A stretch of 64,000 nucleotides of DNA from UBA1141 sp963665155 (GTDB lineage: Bacteria > Chloroflexota > Dehalococcoidia > Lucifugimonadales > UBA3495): NCBI GenBank assembly GCA_963665155.2, contig CAXXFI010000001.1:496001-560000 (forward strand), in the 5' to 3' direction. The position numbers and the translations under genes were made by a program. Shown in pieces: positions 56,868 to 64,000 of this stretch (positions within the stretch are counted from its first letter, which is position 1; every line of letters begins with the position of its first letter). The notes beneath the pieces were generated by a model. It searched no databases and was not told the DNA's origin. It saw nothing but the letters and a program-made list of their open reading frames with translations.

Positions 56868-57363
56868 CCTAAGGTAGCGAAGTCCCTTGTCGGGTAAGTT
56901 CCGACCCGCATGAATGGTTGAACGACTTGGCCATTGTCTCGGCGGAGGGCTCGGTGAAATTGCGGTGCCCGTGAAGACGCGGGCGACCCGCGGCAGGACA
57001 AAAAGACCCTGTGGAGCTTTACTGTAGCCTGGTATTGGATTGGGAGCCGTCATGTGTAGGATAGGTGGGAGGCTATGAAATTTCGACGCCAGTCGGGATG
57101 GAGCCGCCGTTGAAATACCACCCTTGGCTGTTTTTGGTTCTAACCTCAGCAAAACTGGGGGACAGTGCCTGGTGGGCAGTTTAACTGGGGCGGTTGCCTC
57201 CTAAATTGTAACGGAGGCGCCCAAAGGTCCACTCAGGACGGATGGAAATCGTCCTTAGAACGCATTGGCATAAGTGGGCTTGACTGCGAGACCTACAAGT
57301 CGAGCAGGGACGAAAGTCGGGCAAAGTGATCCTACGGCACCGTGTGGAAGGGCCGTGGCTTAT

Positions 57364-57394
<31 letters not shown>

Positions 57395-57516
57395 TATCTC
57401 GCCCAAGAGTTCACATCGACGGCGAGGTTTGGCACCTCGATGTCGGCTCGTCCCATCCTGGGGCTGAAGGCGGTCCCAAGGGTCCGGCTGTTCGCCGGTT
57501 AAAGGGGTACGTGAGT

Positions 57517-57556
<40 letters not shown>

Positions 57557-58058
57557 CGTGGGCGCAGGAGGCTTGAGGGAACCTTTCCCTAGTACGAGAG
57601 GACCGGGAAGGACAGACCTATGGTGTGCCAGTTGTTCCGCCAGGAGCAGCGCTGGGTAGCCATGTCTGGCAGTGATAAGCGCTGAAGGCATCTAAGCGCG
57701 AAGCATCCCCCAAGATAAGGCCTCCCTCCCCTATTAAGTTAGGGGGTAAGACTGCAGAGAGACTATCTGCTTGATAGGCCGGAAGTGTAAGAGTAGTAAT
57801 ATTTTCAGCTTACCGGTACTAACCAGTCGAGAGGCTTGACCCATGCTAGGAGCGCCAAACTTCTATTAGCTGATAGCAACCAGTTCTCAGCTACCAGGAA
57901 CTTCCCAAACGTCCACCTCAAATCGGACGTTTAGGGTTGCAGAAATCAGACTTCTTGTTCTTTTTGAGCTGTTAGCCAGCAGCTATCAGTCGACAGTGCC
58001 TCCCTTGATACAAGGATGGCTGAAAGCTGACGGCTGAGTGCTGACCGCTCGTCACCGT

Positions 58059-58133
58059 CGCGGGGTGGAGCAGTGGCAGCTCGTCGGGCTCATAACCCGA
58101 AGGTCGTTGGTTCGAGTCCAACCCCCGCTACCA
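58059..58133 (+). tRNA. Initiator tRNA-fMet(CAT), CCA encoded
   Basis: 75 bases. Acceptor stem CGCGGGG/CCCCGCT with an unpaired 1-72 position (C-T), D-stem GAGC/GCTC with A11-T24, anticodon loop CTCATAA (CAT), anticodon stem with the three G-C pairs typical of initiators (CGGG/CCCG), T-arm GTTGG-TTCGAGT-CCAAC, then ACCA. These mark an initiator rather than an elongator. The integrase-encoding element starts right after it, so this gene is the likely attachment site. Confidence 0.95.
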
Positions 58134-58155
58134 AAACCTCAATTCAGGCACGAAG

Positions 58156-58197
58156 TTACACTATTTGCCCCGTTTGATGCGCTGGCTAATAGTGTAA
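58156..58197. repeat. 14-base inverted repeat between tRNA and integrase
   Basis: TTACACTATTTGCC (58156-58169) is inverted at 58184-58197 with one mismatch and a 14-base spacer; a further GGCAAAT follows at 58202-58208. Candidate integrase or excisionase arm site, operator, or terminator of the tRNA unit. Confidence 0.6.
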
Positions 58198-58243
58198 AAT
58201 TGGCAAATGACTTTCGGGTCTTTTCATTCCCAGGCGCGGGTAG

Positions 58244-59158
58244 TACGTCGGGTCTTTTTTTGGGCATACAACGGAGCTCCGGGCGCTACTTGAGCAGTAC
58301 CTACATCACCACCGGATAGAGAACCATTCGCCGGCAACGATCCGGGACTACAAAGACGAACTGGGCGCGTTTCTGACGTTCTTAGAATCCGTCCAATGTC
58401 CTCTGGAAGCGGTCGCCGTCGAGCGGCACCACGTCCGCTCCTACTTGGGCCACCTTCAAGAGTTGGGCCGAGCCCCCACTACCATAAACCGTGCTTTCGG
58501 CAACGTCCGTGCTTTTTTTCGTTGGCTGGTCGACGAAGACATTTTGGACGTGGCTCCCACCGCGAAGATCAAAGCGCCCAAAGTCCCAAAGTTGATCAAA
58601 CCGGAGATCTCCCGCCTGCAAGTCGATTGGCTACTCAGCTTGTGCCCGGCCAGCACCTTTATCGGCAGCCGCAGGCAGGCTATGTTCATTGTCCTGAAAA
58701 CCTCGGGAATGCGCGCCAGGGAGCTTTCGGGGTTGAAAGTGGTCGATCTCGATTTTGAACACGACCGAATTAAAGTGTGGGGGAAGGGGTCCAAAGAGCG
58801 ACACGTTCCCTTTGAGAAAGAGGCCCAAAGAGCGGTCGGCCGGTGGCTTCGCCAAAGAGAGATCGACAGCAGGGCGGTCTGGACAATCCCTGACGGATCG
58901 CCCATGGCCTACGGCGGAATTCAGAAAGATTTACAGAGAATGTTTGATAGAGCATTTAGCGGCGATCTCCAAGATCCTTGCCACATCTTCCGGCGGACCT
59001 GGGCGCTTGATATGCTCCGGGACGGCGTCGACCTCAACACTCTGCGAATCCTTGGCGGCTGGGAGTCCTTAGACGTGATCTTGAAGCATTACGCCCCGTT
59101 GATCGAAAGCGAGGACGCCCTGGAGGTTTACAAGAACCGGAAGCGTCGAGTTCTTTAG
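58244..59158 (+). CDS. Tyrosine recombinase/integrase (start unresolved)
   Basis: The frame is open from 58244; about 304 residues. N-terminal core-binding domain (LRALLEQYLHHHRIENHSPATIRDYKDELG, shown here in parts: EQYLHHHR, SPATIRDYKDEL), then the catalytic domain: GMRARELSGL (Arg I), KGSKERHVP (Lys), CHIFRRTWALDML (HxxR), GGWESLDVILKHY (last His replaced by Trp; Tyr nucleophile). No ATG, GTG or TTG lies before the domain begins; the first in-frame start (58445) would cut it off. ATG 58207 in another frame reaches it only through a +1 shift at T7 (58255-58261). Placed beside the initiator tRNA, it should drive integration there. Confidence 0.85.
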   Translation, partial: YVGSFFGHTTELRALLEQYLHHHRIENHSPATIRDYKDELGAFLTFLESVQCPLEAVAVERHHVRSYLGHLQELGRAPTTINRAFGNVRAFFRWLVDEDILDVAPTAKIKAPKVPKLIKPEISRLQVDWLLSLCPASTFIGSRRQAMFIVLKTSGMRARELSGLKVVDLDFEHDRIKVWGKGSKERHVPFEKEAQRAVGRWLRQREIDSRAVWTIPDGSPMAYGGIQKDLQRMFDRAFSGDLQDPCHIFRRTWALDMLRDGVDLNTLRILGGWESLDVILKHYAPLIESEDALEVYKNRKRRVL

Positions 59159-59174
59159 AAGCCCGGAGTATGAA

Positions 59175-59693
59175 ATGTTGAGCGATTATGTACCACCTCA
59201 ATTTGCTAGTGAGGCCTTTAACTGCCCTCACTGTGCCGTGGCGACCAGTTATGGGATACCAGTCCCGGCCGGTGAGGTAGCCTTGGTCCGGGTCCGGAGC
59301 TCCCAGGTGAACCGGAAAGAGTTTGCCCAAGAGGCCAACACCTCGGCGGCTATCAGCGTCTCCGGGATCGAGCAAGCCCGCACCGACTCAGACAAGATCA
59401 GTATTGAAATGCTCTCCGGGATTGTTGTCGGGGATAACGAGTCTATCGAGGATGCGCTAAGAGCCTCGAGAAACCGGAGCTTCGTGGCCCAGTTCCTAAG
59501 CAAACTACCGGACACCGAGCAAGCCCGCATGGTGGACGCCGACGGCCGCATCAATCAAGACGGCGTGAGGCGAATGGTCCTCGGAATATTTGTGTCCGTG
59601 TTTCAGGCGGGCGACACTGGGCTACGCTTGGCGGAAATGGCTTTCGAGAGTACCGACGCAGAGATCCGAAACGTGGTAAACGGCATCGGCTAA
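59175..59693 (+). pseudogene. DdrB-like ParB-superfamily protein, first part
   Basis: 172 residues in one frame, ending at a TAA (59691-59693). Motifs: LVRVRSSQVNRKEFAQEANT and SGIEQARTDSDKIS, then ANRSF-like ASRNRSFVAQFLSKLPDTEQ, DADGRINQDGVRR and ESTDAEIRNVVN. This is the ParB-like domain found in large phage and plasmid proteins. Beyond the TAA the same frame continues with matching sequence (LGPLSQAEGLTREG to EDLSIGQDL), so I take the TAA as a nonsense change in a longer gene that continues in the next two entries. Alternatively it is a separate short protein. Confidence 0.65.
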
Positions 59694-59788
59694 GCTTTGG
59701 GGCCCCTCTCGCAAGCGGAAGGACTGACCCGGGAAGGACATAGGGCCGAAGATCTATCCATCGGGCAGGACCTCGGCGCGCGGTCAAC

Positions 59789-60694
59789 GTGTTTGCCGGT
59801 ATCAAGAGGACTCCGGGCGCAACGGTAAGCACCTGGGTAATACAGTCTCAGATGTTCGAACGGGAACTCTCTCCCTTCGAAGAGCAAATCTTGGTAGATA
59901 TTGACTCCCGGGGTCGGAGCGCAAAGAAGATAGCCAACGTTCTCCGGGGTTATGCCCAACTCGTCTTGGCAACTCCCCCACCGCAACAAGGATCCCTATT
60001 GGACACAGGGTCCGCGAACAAAGAGGACTTGTGGGCTCAAGCGATCAGGGATGCGGACACGATCTCGGATATGCCGTCTATGTTCCAGGATCTTGACGAA
60101 GAGTTTGACATAGACCTCGAGGCACCGGCTTACGACGTCGTTACCGAAAAGATACTCGATGCCATGGCCCGGGGTGTGGTGCCGTGGCGTCGACCGTGGG
60201 GCACAATTGCGGTGTCAAGAAATGCGGTGAGCGATCGCCCGTACAGCGGGATCAATCCTTTCCTACTTTCCCTTGGACTCTACACAGATCCCCGGTGGGT
60301 AACGTTCAAGCAAGCCCAAAAGCTGGGGGGCTCGGTCCGCAGGGGAGAAAAAGGGACCACCATCATCTTTTGGAAGCTATTTGAGAAAAAGGCCGAAGGG
60401 GATAGAGACGAGGACGAACGCCGTCTGGTACCTGTCCTCCGGCACTACAGTGTGTTTAACGCCGAGCAAACCGAAGGCTTGGACCTGCCGCCGTTTGTTC
60501 CGGATGGGTCCAAGGAGTTCGAGCCCATAGAAGCGGCCGATAAGATCGCGTTGGGCTACCAGAACCCGCCTACATCGACCACAAAGGAGGCGACCGGGCG
60601 TTCTATCGAAGAGAGATCGATACGATCTCCCTGCCGCCAAAGATATCTTTTCTGGACGCCGGCGGATTTTACGAAACGCTGTTCCACGAAATGA
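59789..60694 (+). pseudogene. ParB-like/ArdC N-domain protein, middle part
   Basis: 301 codons in a second frame (GTG 59789; homology begins at RAVNVFAG just before, about 59777). It begins with the rest of the ParB-like domain (SPFEEQILVDID, RSAKKIANVLRGYAQ), then the ArdC N-terminal ssDNA-binding domain: DVVTEKILDAMARGVVPWRRPW, RPYSGINPFLLSL, WVTFKQAQKLGGSVRRGEKG and RHYSVFNAEQTEGL. At about 60565 the matching sequence moves to a third frame, and this frame ends in unrelated residues. ArdC-type proteins protect incoming DNA from restriction. The join to the other pieces needs two single-base changes. Confidence 0.7.
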
Positions 60695-61119
60695 GCCACT
60701 CCACGGGCCATAAGGACCGGCTTAATCGCCTCGAGGACAGCTCCGTGTTTGGGAATCCGGTCTACGCCCGGGAAGAATTGGTGGCAGAGTTTTGCGCCGC
60801 TTTCCTCATGCAAGAGGCGGGGCTTGATTCCACATTCGAAAACGAGGCCTCTTATATCAAAGGTTGGACCAAGGCACTAGAGGACGATCCAAAGCTAGTC
60901 GTTACCGTCGCCGCCCGAGGCCAGAGGGCTGCCAAGCACATTTTGGGGCCCGTAGATGAGGATGGTATAGAAACCCTGGAGCAAGAGTTAGATTACGAGC
61001 TCCCCGTCAACCGTGAGATCTTCGATCCTGCGGAGCTGGAAGACATGGGAGTCGTAGAGGACGACGAAATGGCCTTGGAGATTGAAAAAGAGCTGGAAGC
61101 TTTGGGGCTCGGGATCTAA
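60568..61119 (+). pseudogene. ArdC-type metallopeptidase domain, last part
   Basis: Third frame of the same broken gene. It reads IDHKGGDRAFYRREID, SLPPKISFLDAGGFYETL and the zinc motif HEMSHSTGH (HExxH), then LNRLED, YAREELVAEFCAAFL (third ligand Glu) and a C-terminal acidic tail (DEMALEIEKELEALGLGI). The first in-frame ATG is at 60691, inside the zinc motif, so as written it could not make an active peptidase. The stop (61117-61119) overlaps an ATG of the next small ORF. Confidence 0.7.
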
Positions 61120-61241
61120 TGGCCAAGTACAGCCAAGAAACCTACGAGCTCACGCGGGTTTTTAATGCCCTGGCAAGAGTTGGTTGCTTCTACATCGAAG
61201 GAACTTTACGGAAAGTCGAGGCTCAAAATGCGAAACGGTAG
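61119..61241 (+). CDS. Small ORF, 40 residues, coupled to the ArdC-like gene
   Basis: Starts in a TAATG overlap with the previous stop. The protein begins MAKYSQETYELTR and contains one Cys; no family recognised. It overlaps the JAMM ORF in another frame, so it may be a coupled leader or the displaced N-terminus of that protein. Confidence 0.35.
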   Translation: MAKYSQETYELTRVFNALARVGCFYIEGTLRKVEAQNAKR

Positions 61242-61500
61242 AGTAAACGAAATAGGCGCGGCGATCTGCCAAAAGCGCAACGGGCGGTTTGTCTTCGGGC
61301 CTTTTTCCGAAGGAACTCCCACCAGCGTAAACATCAACGCCAAGTGCCCCCCTGGCAGCAAATTTTTTGGAATCTATCACACGCACCCGAAGGGTGTGGC
61401 CCTACCGAGCCAGACGGATCTAGCTTCTGGCAGGCGCGTCGGTGCCAAGACCTTGTGCATCAACGCTGATGGAGATCTTCGCTGCCACAACCTGCTCTAG
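61165..61500 (+). CDS. JAMM/MPN+ domain metallopeptidase-like protein
   Basis: 111 residues from 61165, or 90 from ATG 61228, which has an AGG upstream. The complete JAMM zinc motif is present: HTH followed by seven residues, then SQTD (HxHx7SxxD), and the upstream catalytic Glu in NEIGAAI. JAMM proteins are zinc isopeptidases or peptidases, and related small domains occur in phage and mobile-element proteins. Here it lies between the antirestriction gene and the virion-like genes. It could process a viral protein or act on host proteins; neither can be shown. Confidence 0.72.
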   Translation: MPWQELVASTSKELYGKSRLKMRNGRVNEIGAAICQKRNGRFVFGPFSEGTPTSVNINAKCPPGSKFFGIYHTHPKGVALPSQTDLASGRRVGAKTLCINADGDLRCHNLL

Positions 61501-61562
61501 TAGCTGGTTTGGCGGTCGAGATAAATCTACCGGCCTGCGGGCCGATGACAGGAGGTTGTGAG

Positions 61563-61727
61563 ATGGTTTCTTACAACGCGAACGTGGCTCTCAGTCACGC
61601 ATCCGGTGGCAATGCCGGAGCTGTCTCCATGGGACAAGATCCCGTAGAGATGGAACGCCGCCGCCGGCGACGCGCTTGCAAGAACGGCCAGACTAAAGCC
61701 GGTCGCTGCCGCAAGCGGAGCCGGTAA
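61563..61727 (+). CDS. Small Arg/Lys-rich protein, possible virion DNA-binding protein
   Basis: 54 residues from ATG 61563 (GGAGG 7 bases upstream). The first half is neutral (MVSYNANVALSHASGG); the second is strongly basic (ERRRRRRACKNGQTKAGRCR, then KRSR) with two Cys. No family recognised with certainty. Small basic proteins of this kind are encoded near capsid genes of several tailless dsDNA viruses, where they bind or condense the genome. A terminator follows, so it ends a transcript. Confidence 0.6.
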   Translation: MVSYNANVALSHASGGNAGAVSMGQDPVEMERRRRRRACKNGQTKAGRCRKRSR

Positions 61728-61789
61728 CCCCGAGCGGCCAAAAGCCGCAGCCAAAGGGCCCCATTGGCCGTGGGCGTCCTAACAACCAA

Positions 61790-61837
61790 AAGACTTAGCA
61801 GGAACGGTGATATTGCGTTTTACGTGCTAAGTCTTTC
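61790..61837 (+). terminator. Hairpin before the membrane protein-capsid pair
   Basis: 12-base perfect stem (61790-61801 with 61826-61837), ending in TTT-CGCTTT. It separates the small basic protein from the next two genes. Confidence 0.7.
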
Positions 61838-61888
61838 GCTTTGTCACCCTTCCTACTAGGTCCGATTTTTAGGAAAGGTGAAAGACAC

Positions 61889-62581
61889 ATGCCACCAGAA
61901 AAAGTCACAGTCGGGACGCAACTGGCCGATAACGCCCAAAAGCTCGCGGAGCTCACAGCCCTGCTAGAAAAGGCCGGGACCGTCAACATGAACCAGGATC
62001 CGGCTAATCCGGACCCAGCGCCCGTTTCCATCGCCGATCTGACCAAGATGGCCCAAGAAGGCCGTTTGATCGACCAGGACGGCAACAAGATCCCACCCGA
62101 CGGGCTGAGATTGGAATTCAACCAGAGCGCGGTAGCCAAGGCTGTGGGACAGCTTGACGGCTTGGCCGGCGGATTGCCCGTGGGCTCCGCTCTAGCAGGC
62201 GGCTTTGTTGGACTCCTGGCCTCGGAAATAATCGACGGGCTTATGAGCACATCCAACGATGATGGATCCCCCAACCTTATGAATACCGCCGTGAAGTTGG
62301 GAGGTGCCTATGCGGCCTTCAAATTCTTGCCCAAGTACATGGGTCGGATGCCGGCGATCATCGCGGGTAGCGTGTTGCTGATTGGCGTCGCCAGGGACTT
62401 TTTCCCCCTTGACGACGCGATCGCCAACATTGTGAACCGGATCCCCAGCTTCGGCAACCGGTTTAGCAACACCACTACGGTGTTAAACCAGAGGGGCCCT
62501 GCGGGAGCGCACAGTTTTAGCCAAGTGGATCCCGGACAACGAGGTGCCGGCGTAGATCGTTTCGCAAATCTATATCAGTAA
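61889..62581 (+). CDS. Membrane protein of the provirus
   Basis: 230 residues from ATG 61889 (AGGAAAGGTG upstream; the frame extends to 61841 without a better site). A hydrophilic N-terminus with a helical segment (LADNAQKLAELTALLEK) is followed by hydrophobic stretches at about residues 92-113 (LAGGLPVGSALAGGFVGLLA), 133-148 and 155-171 (MPAIIAGSVLLIGVARDFF). The C-terminal 50 residues are hydrophilic and Asn/Ser/Gly-rich. Not recognised by family. Its place directly before the capsid gene fits an internal-membrane protein of a PM2/PRD1-like virion; that is inference. Confidence 0.65.
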   Translation: MPPEKVTVGTQLADNAQKLAELTALLEKAGTVNMNQDPANPDPAPVSIADLTKMAQEGRLIDQDGNKIPPDGLRLEFNQSAVAKAVGQLDGLAGGLPVGSALAGGFVGLLASEIIDGLMSTSNDDGSPNLMNTAVKLGGAYAAFKFLPKYMGRMPAIIAGSVLLIGVARDFFPLDDAIANIVNRIPSFGNRFSNTTTVLNQRGPAGAHSFSQVDPGQRGAGVDRFANLYQ

Positions 62582-62640
62582 ACCTAGATCTGCTGATTAG
62601 ACAACGTCGAAACTGAAAACGCTTAGGCGGAAGAAAAGTT

Positions 62641-63720
62641 ATGCGAAAAAGACTAGAAACACAGACACTCACCGGGGCTTGGTCGGCTTCCAGCGCAGGG
62701 ATTCCAATAGCGGTGCCCAGGATTGGAATGATCACTCGGCAAGCCATCACCGTTGAGATCACCCCCAGCGCAACTTTAGACGGCGCCAACCAACCGGACG
62801 GCATTTTCCGGGTGATCCAAAACTTGCGCCTGGTCGGTGGCAACGGTTCCTATTTCAACCTTCCGGGAGACGCTGGGGGTCAAGGTGGGACGCTGCTGCA
62901 TTACCTCAACCGCCACCAGATGGGCTTTGCCGGCCACATTTCAGGCGACGTCACCGCGCCGCAGCACACCTATGTGCCGGTTTCGTTCTACTACCACCCC
63001 GGTAGCCGGCCGAGTTGGGGAGGCAGGGACAACCCCTTCGACATGACGTCATTTATTCCCGCAGCCCATGAATCGGTGCTGAATTTGGAATGGGTGACCG
63101 GTCCCAACACTCTGTTGGACGACACGGTAACGATCACCTCTGCGGTAATGAGGGTTTCCAACTACTTTATTACAGGAACCGATGAGGAACTCCGAGCGGA
63201 AGTCGCTCGTCAGAGGGTTGCCCTACCGGCATTCGCCGGAGGGGTTCCCACCGGCATGATGCCCTCTTGGCAGACCCTTACCTATGGGCCCACCGCCGCC
63301 GCATCAGACTATTCCTTGGAGCACAACATCCCGGGCGGCGGCTATCTTCGAGGGATCTACATTCTGAACCAAGACGCCACCGCGACGCGATCAGTTCGCG
63401 CCGACGACCAAATTACCGGTGTCAAGGTGATAATGCCGGACCACGACCCGATCAAGGTTTATACCGACTTCCTGACCAACATGCAGGACTTCGGGTCCTC
63501 TTTGGGCGCCGACGAAGCGGCTGACGACTTCGGCCGTCACGCCCCCGGCGGATTGATCTTCCTGGACCTGCGGCCCCACGGCAACCCCGACTACGGGTTC
63601 AACCTAGAAGGGGTCACCGAAGCCAAACTCGCCGTCACCGTCAGCGAATACGCCGCGGGGGACGATCAACTGATCCTCTTCGATAAGGTGAAGCCCTATT
63701 TCGGCTTGCTGGGCAGCTAA
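62641..63720 (+). CDS. Putative double-jelly-roll major capsid protein
   Basis: 359 residues, beta-rich, no signal or membrane segment. The opening (TLTGAWSASSAGIPIAVPR, then MITRQAITVEITPSATLDGA and RVIQNLRLVGGNGSYFNLPG) has the look of the first jelly roll of PM2/FLiP-type capsid proteins. The middle (NPFDMTSFIPAAHESVLNLE, WVTGPNTL) matches the recurring DJR feature of an Ala-His-Ser turn followed by a strand with W-G or W-x-T-G. A second set of strands follows to LFDKVKPYFGLLGS. It starts at ATG 62641 with GGAAG upstream. Length is right for a small DJR capsid. HK97-fold motifs are absent. Identification rests on pattern recall. Confidence 0.65.
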   Translation: MRKRLETQTLTGAWSASSAGIPIAVPRIGMITRQAITVEITPSATLDGANQPDGIFRVIQNLRLVGGNGSYFNLPGDAGGQGGTLLHYLNRHQMGFAGHISGDVTAPQHTYVPVSFYYHPGSRPSWGGRDNPFDMTSFIPAAHESVLNLEWVTGPNTLLDDTVTITSAVMRVSNYFITGTDEELRAEVARQRVALPAFAGGVPTGMMPSWQTLTYGPTAAASDYSLEHNIPGGGYLRGIYILNQDATATRSVRADDQITGVKVIMPDHDPIKVYTDFLTNMQDFGSSLGADEAADDFGRHAPGGLIFLDLRPHGNPDYGFNLEGVTEAKLAVTVSEYAAGDDQLILFDKVKPYFGLLGS

Positions 63721-63789
63721 CGAAGTGGCCACCCAAGTACAAGACGACTCTGCGGAGCTCCCGGGTTATGGAGGCTCCGCAGAGAGCCA

Positions 63790-64000
63790 GAACTGGACCG
63801 GATACAGGGGTTTTGCAAGTGTGGGGCCCTGGTCTGGGACGTTAGTGACGTCTCAAAGCTGCCCAGGTTCAACGAGGCGGTGATCTGTCACAACTGCGGA
63901 GCTGATTGCTCCAGGGGGCCCGGGTCGCCCGGATATAGAACCTGGCAAATCAAACAACGGTGGAAGCCGATCCGCCGGCGGATCCGGAAGGCCTTTCGAC
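63790..64000 (+). CDS. Possible zinc-ribbon protein, partial
   Basis: In the frame that follows the capsid stop, a CKCG ... CHNCGADC pattern (positions about 63816-63908) forms a likely zinc ribbon, followed by a basic tail (RRRIRK) running off the window. No ATG, GTG or TTG start lies between the capsid stop and the Cys pairs, and a competing short GTG frame (63725-63883) overlaps it. It recalls small Com-like zinc proteins of phages. Confidence 0.35.

Noticed and set aside
56506..56877. 123-residue ORF across the 23S intron, as a homing endonuclease
   Set aside because: No LAGLIDADG, GIY-YIG, HNH or other endonuclease motif; it runs into the 3' exon.
57861..58058. 5S rRNA downstream of 23S
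   Set aside because: No 5S-like sequence; only an AAACGTCC/GGACGTTT hairpin (about 57906-57931) and partial repeats.

Overview
The window looks like a chromosome segment of a Chloroflexota bacterium, most likely Dehalococcoidia/SAR202-like (inference). The reasons are two soluble corrinoid-type reductive-dehalogenase-like iron-sulfur proteins, an F420-type luciferase-like oxidoreductase, lipoproteins with long Pro/Thr linkers, collagen-like surface proteins, and a 23S rRNA gene that stands alone with its own promoter and no 16S or 5S beside it.

Layout. Bases 1-900 hold the end of an IS630-type transposase and a broken response regulator. Bases 1423-23976 are ordinary housekeeping and metabolic genes: SDR oxidoreductase, inositol-monophosphatase family protein, amidohydrolase, prs with an enoyl-CoA hydratase, thrC, ispH, a flippase-like membrane protein, an argF-der-plsY-gpsA run, a thioesterase, a pentapeptide-repeat/TIR fusion, the tandem dehalogenase-like pair, a thiamine-diphosphate enzyme and rsmI. 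Bases 23987-33851 are a graveyard: a decayed IS3 element, two decayed O-antigen-ligase/TPR genes (one split by an IS630 element whose removal restores the frame), a decayed TPR lipoprotein, and one intact NHL-repeat lipoprotein.

Bases 34352-40320 encode four exported or surface proteins: a large Ig-like-repeat protein, two collagen-like proteins with C-terminal membrane anchors, and a smaller anchored relative. Bases 40432-53902 return to core genes (metallo-beta-lactamase fold protein, polX, valS, aroE, aroC, F420-type oxidoreductase), with pseudogenes of bioY, the TcmP/DUF5131 pair and a membrane protein among them. Bases 54043-57860 are the 23S rRNA unit: a near-consensus promoter, a leader hairpin, an RNase III-type processing stem, an expansion near helix 45, and a 436-base group I intron after the U equivalent to E. 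coli 1923.

The most exciting part is the right end. An initiator tRNA-Met (58059-58133) is followed by a tyrosine integrase, a broken ParB-like/ArdC-like antirestriction gene, a JAMM-domain protein, a tiny Arg/Lys-rich protein, a two-segment membrane protein and a 359-residue protein that I read as a double-jelly-roll major capsid protein. Together these look like the left end of a provirus of a tailless, membrane-containing (PM2/PRD1-like) virus integrated next to the initiator tRNA gene. The element runs off the window, so the packaging ATPase and the far attachment site cannot be checked here. Several of its genes carry frameshifts, so it may be partly decayed.
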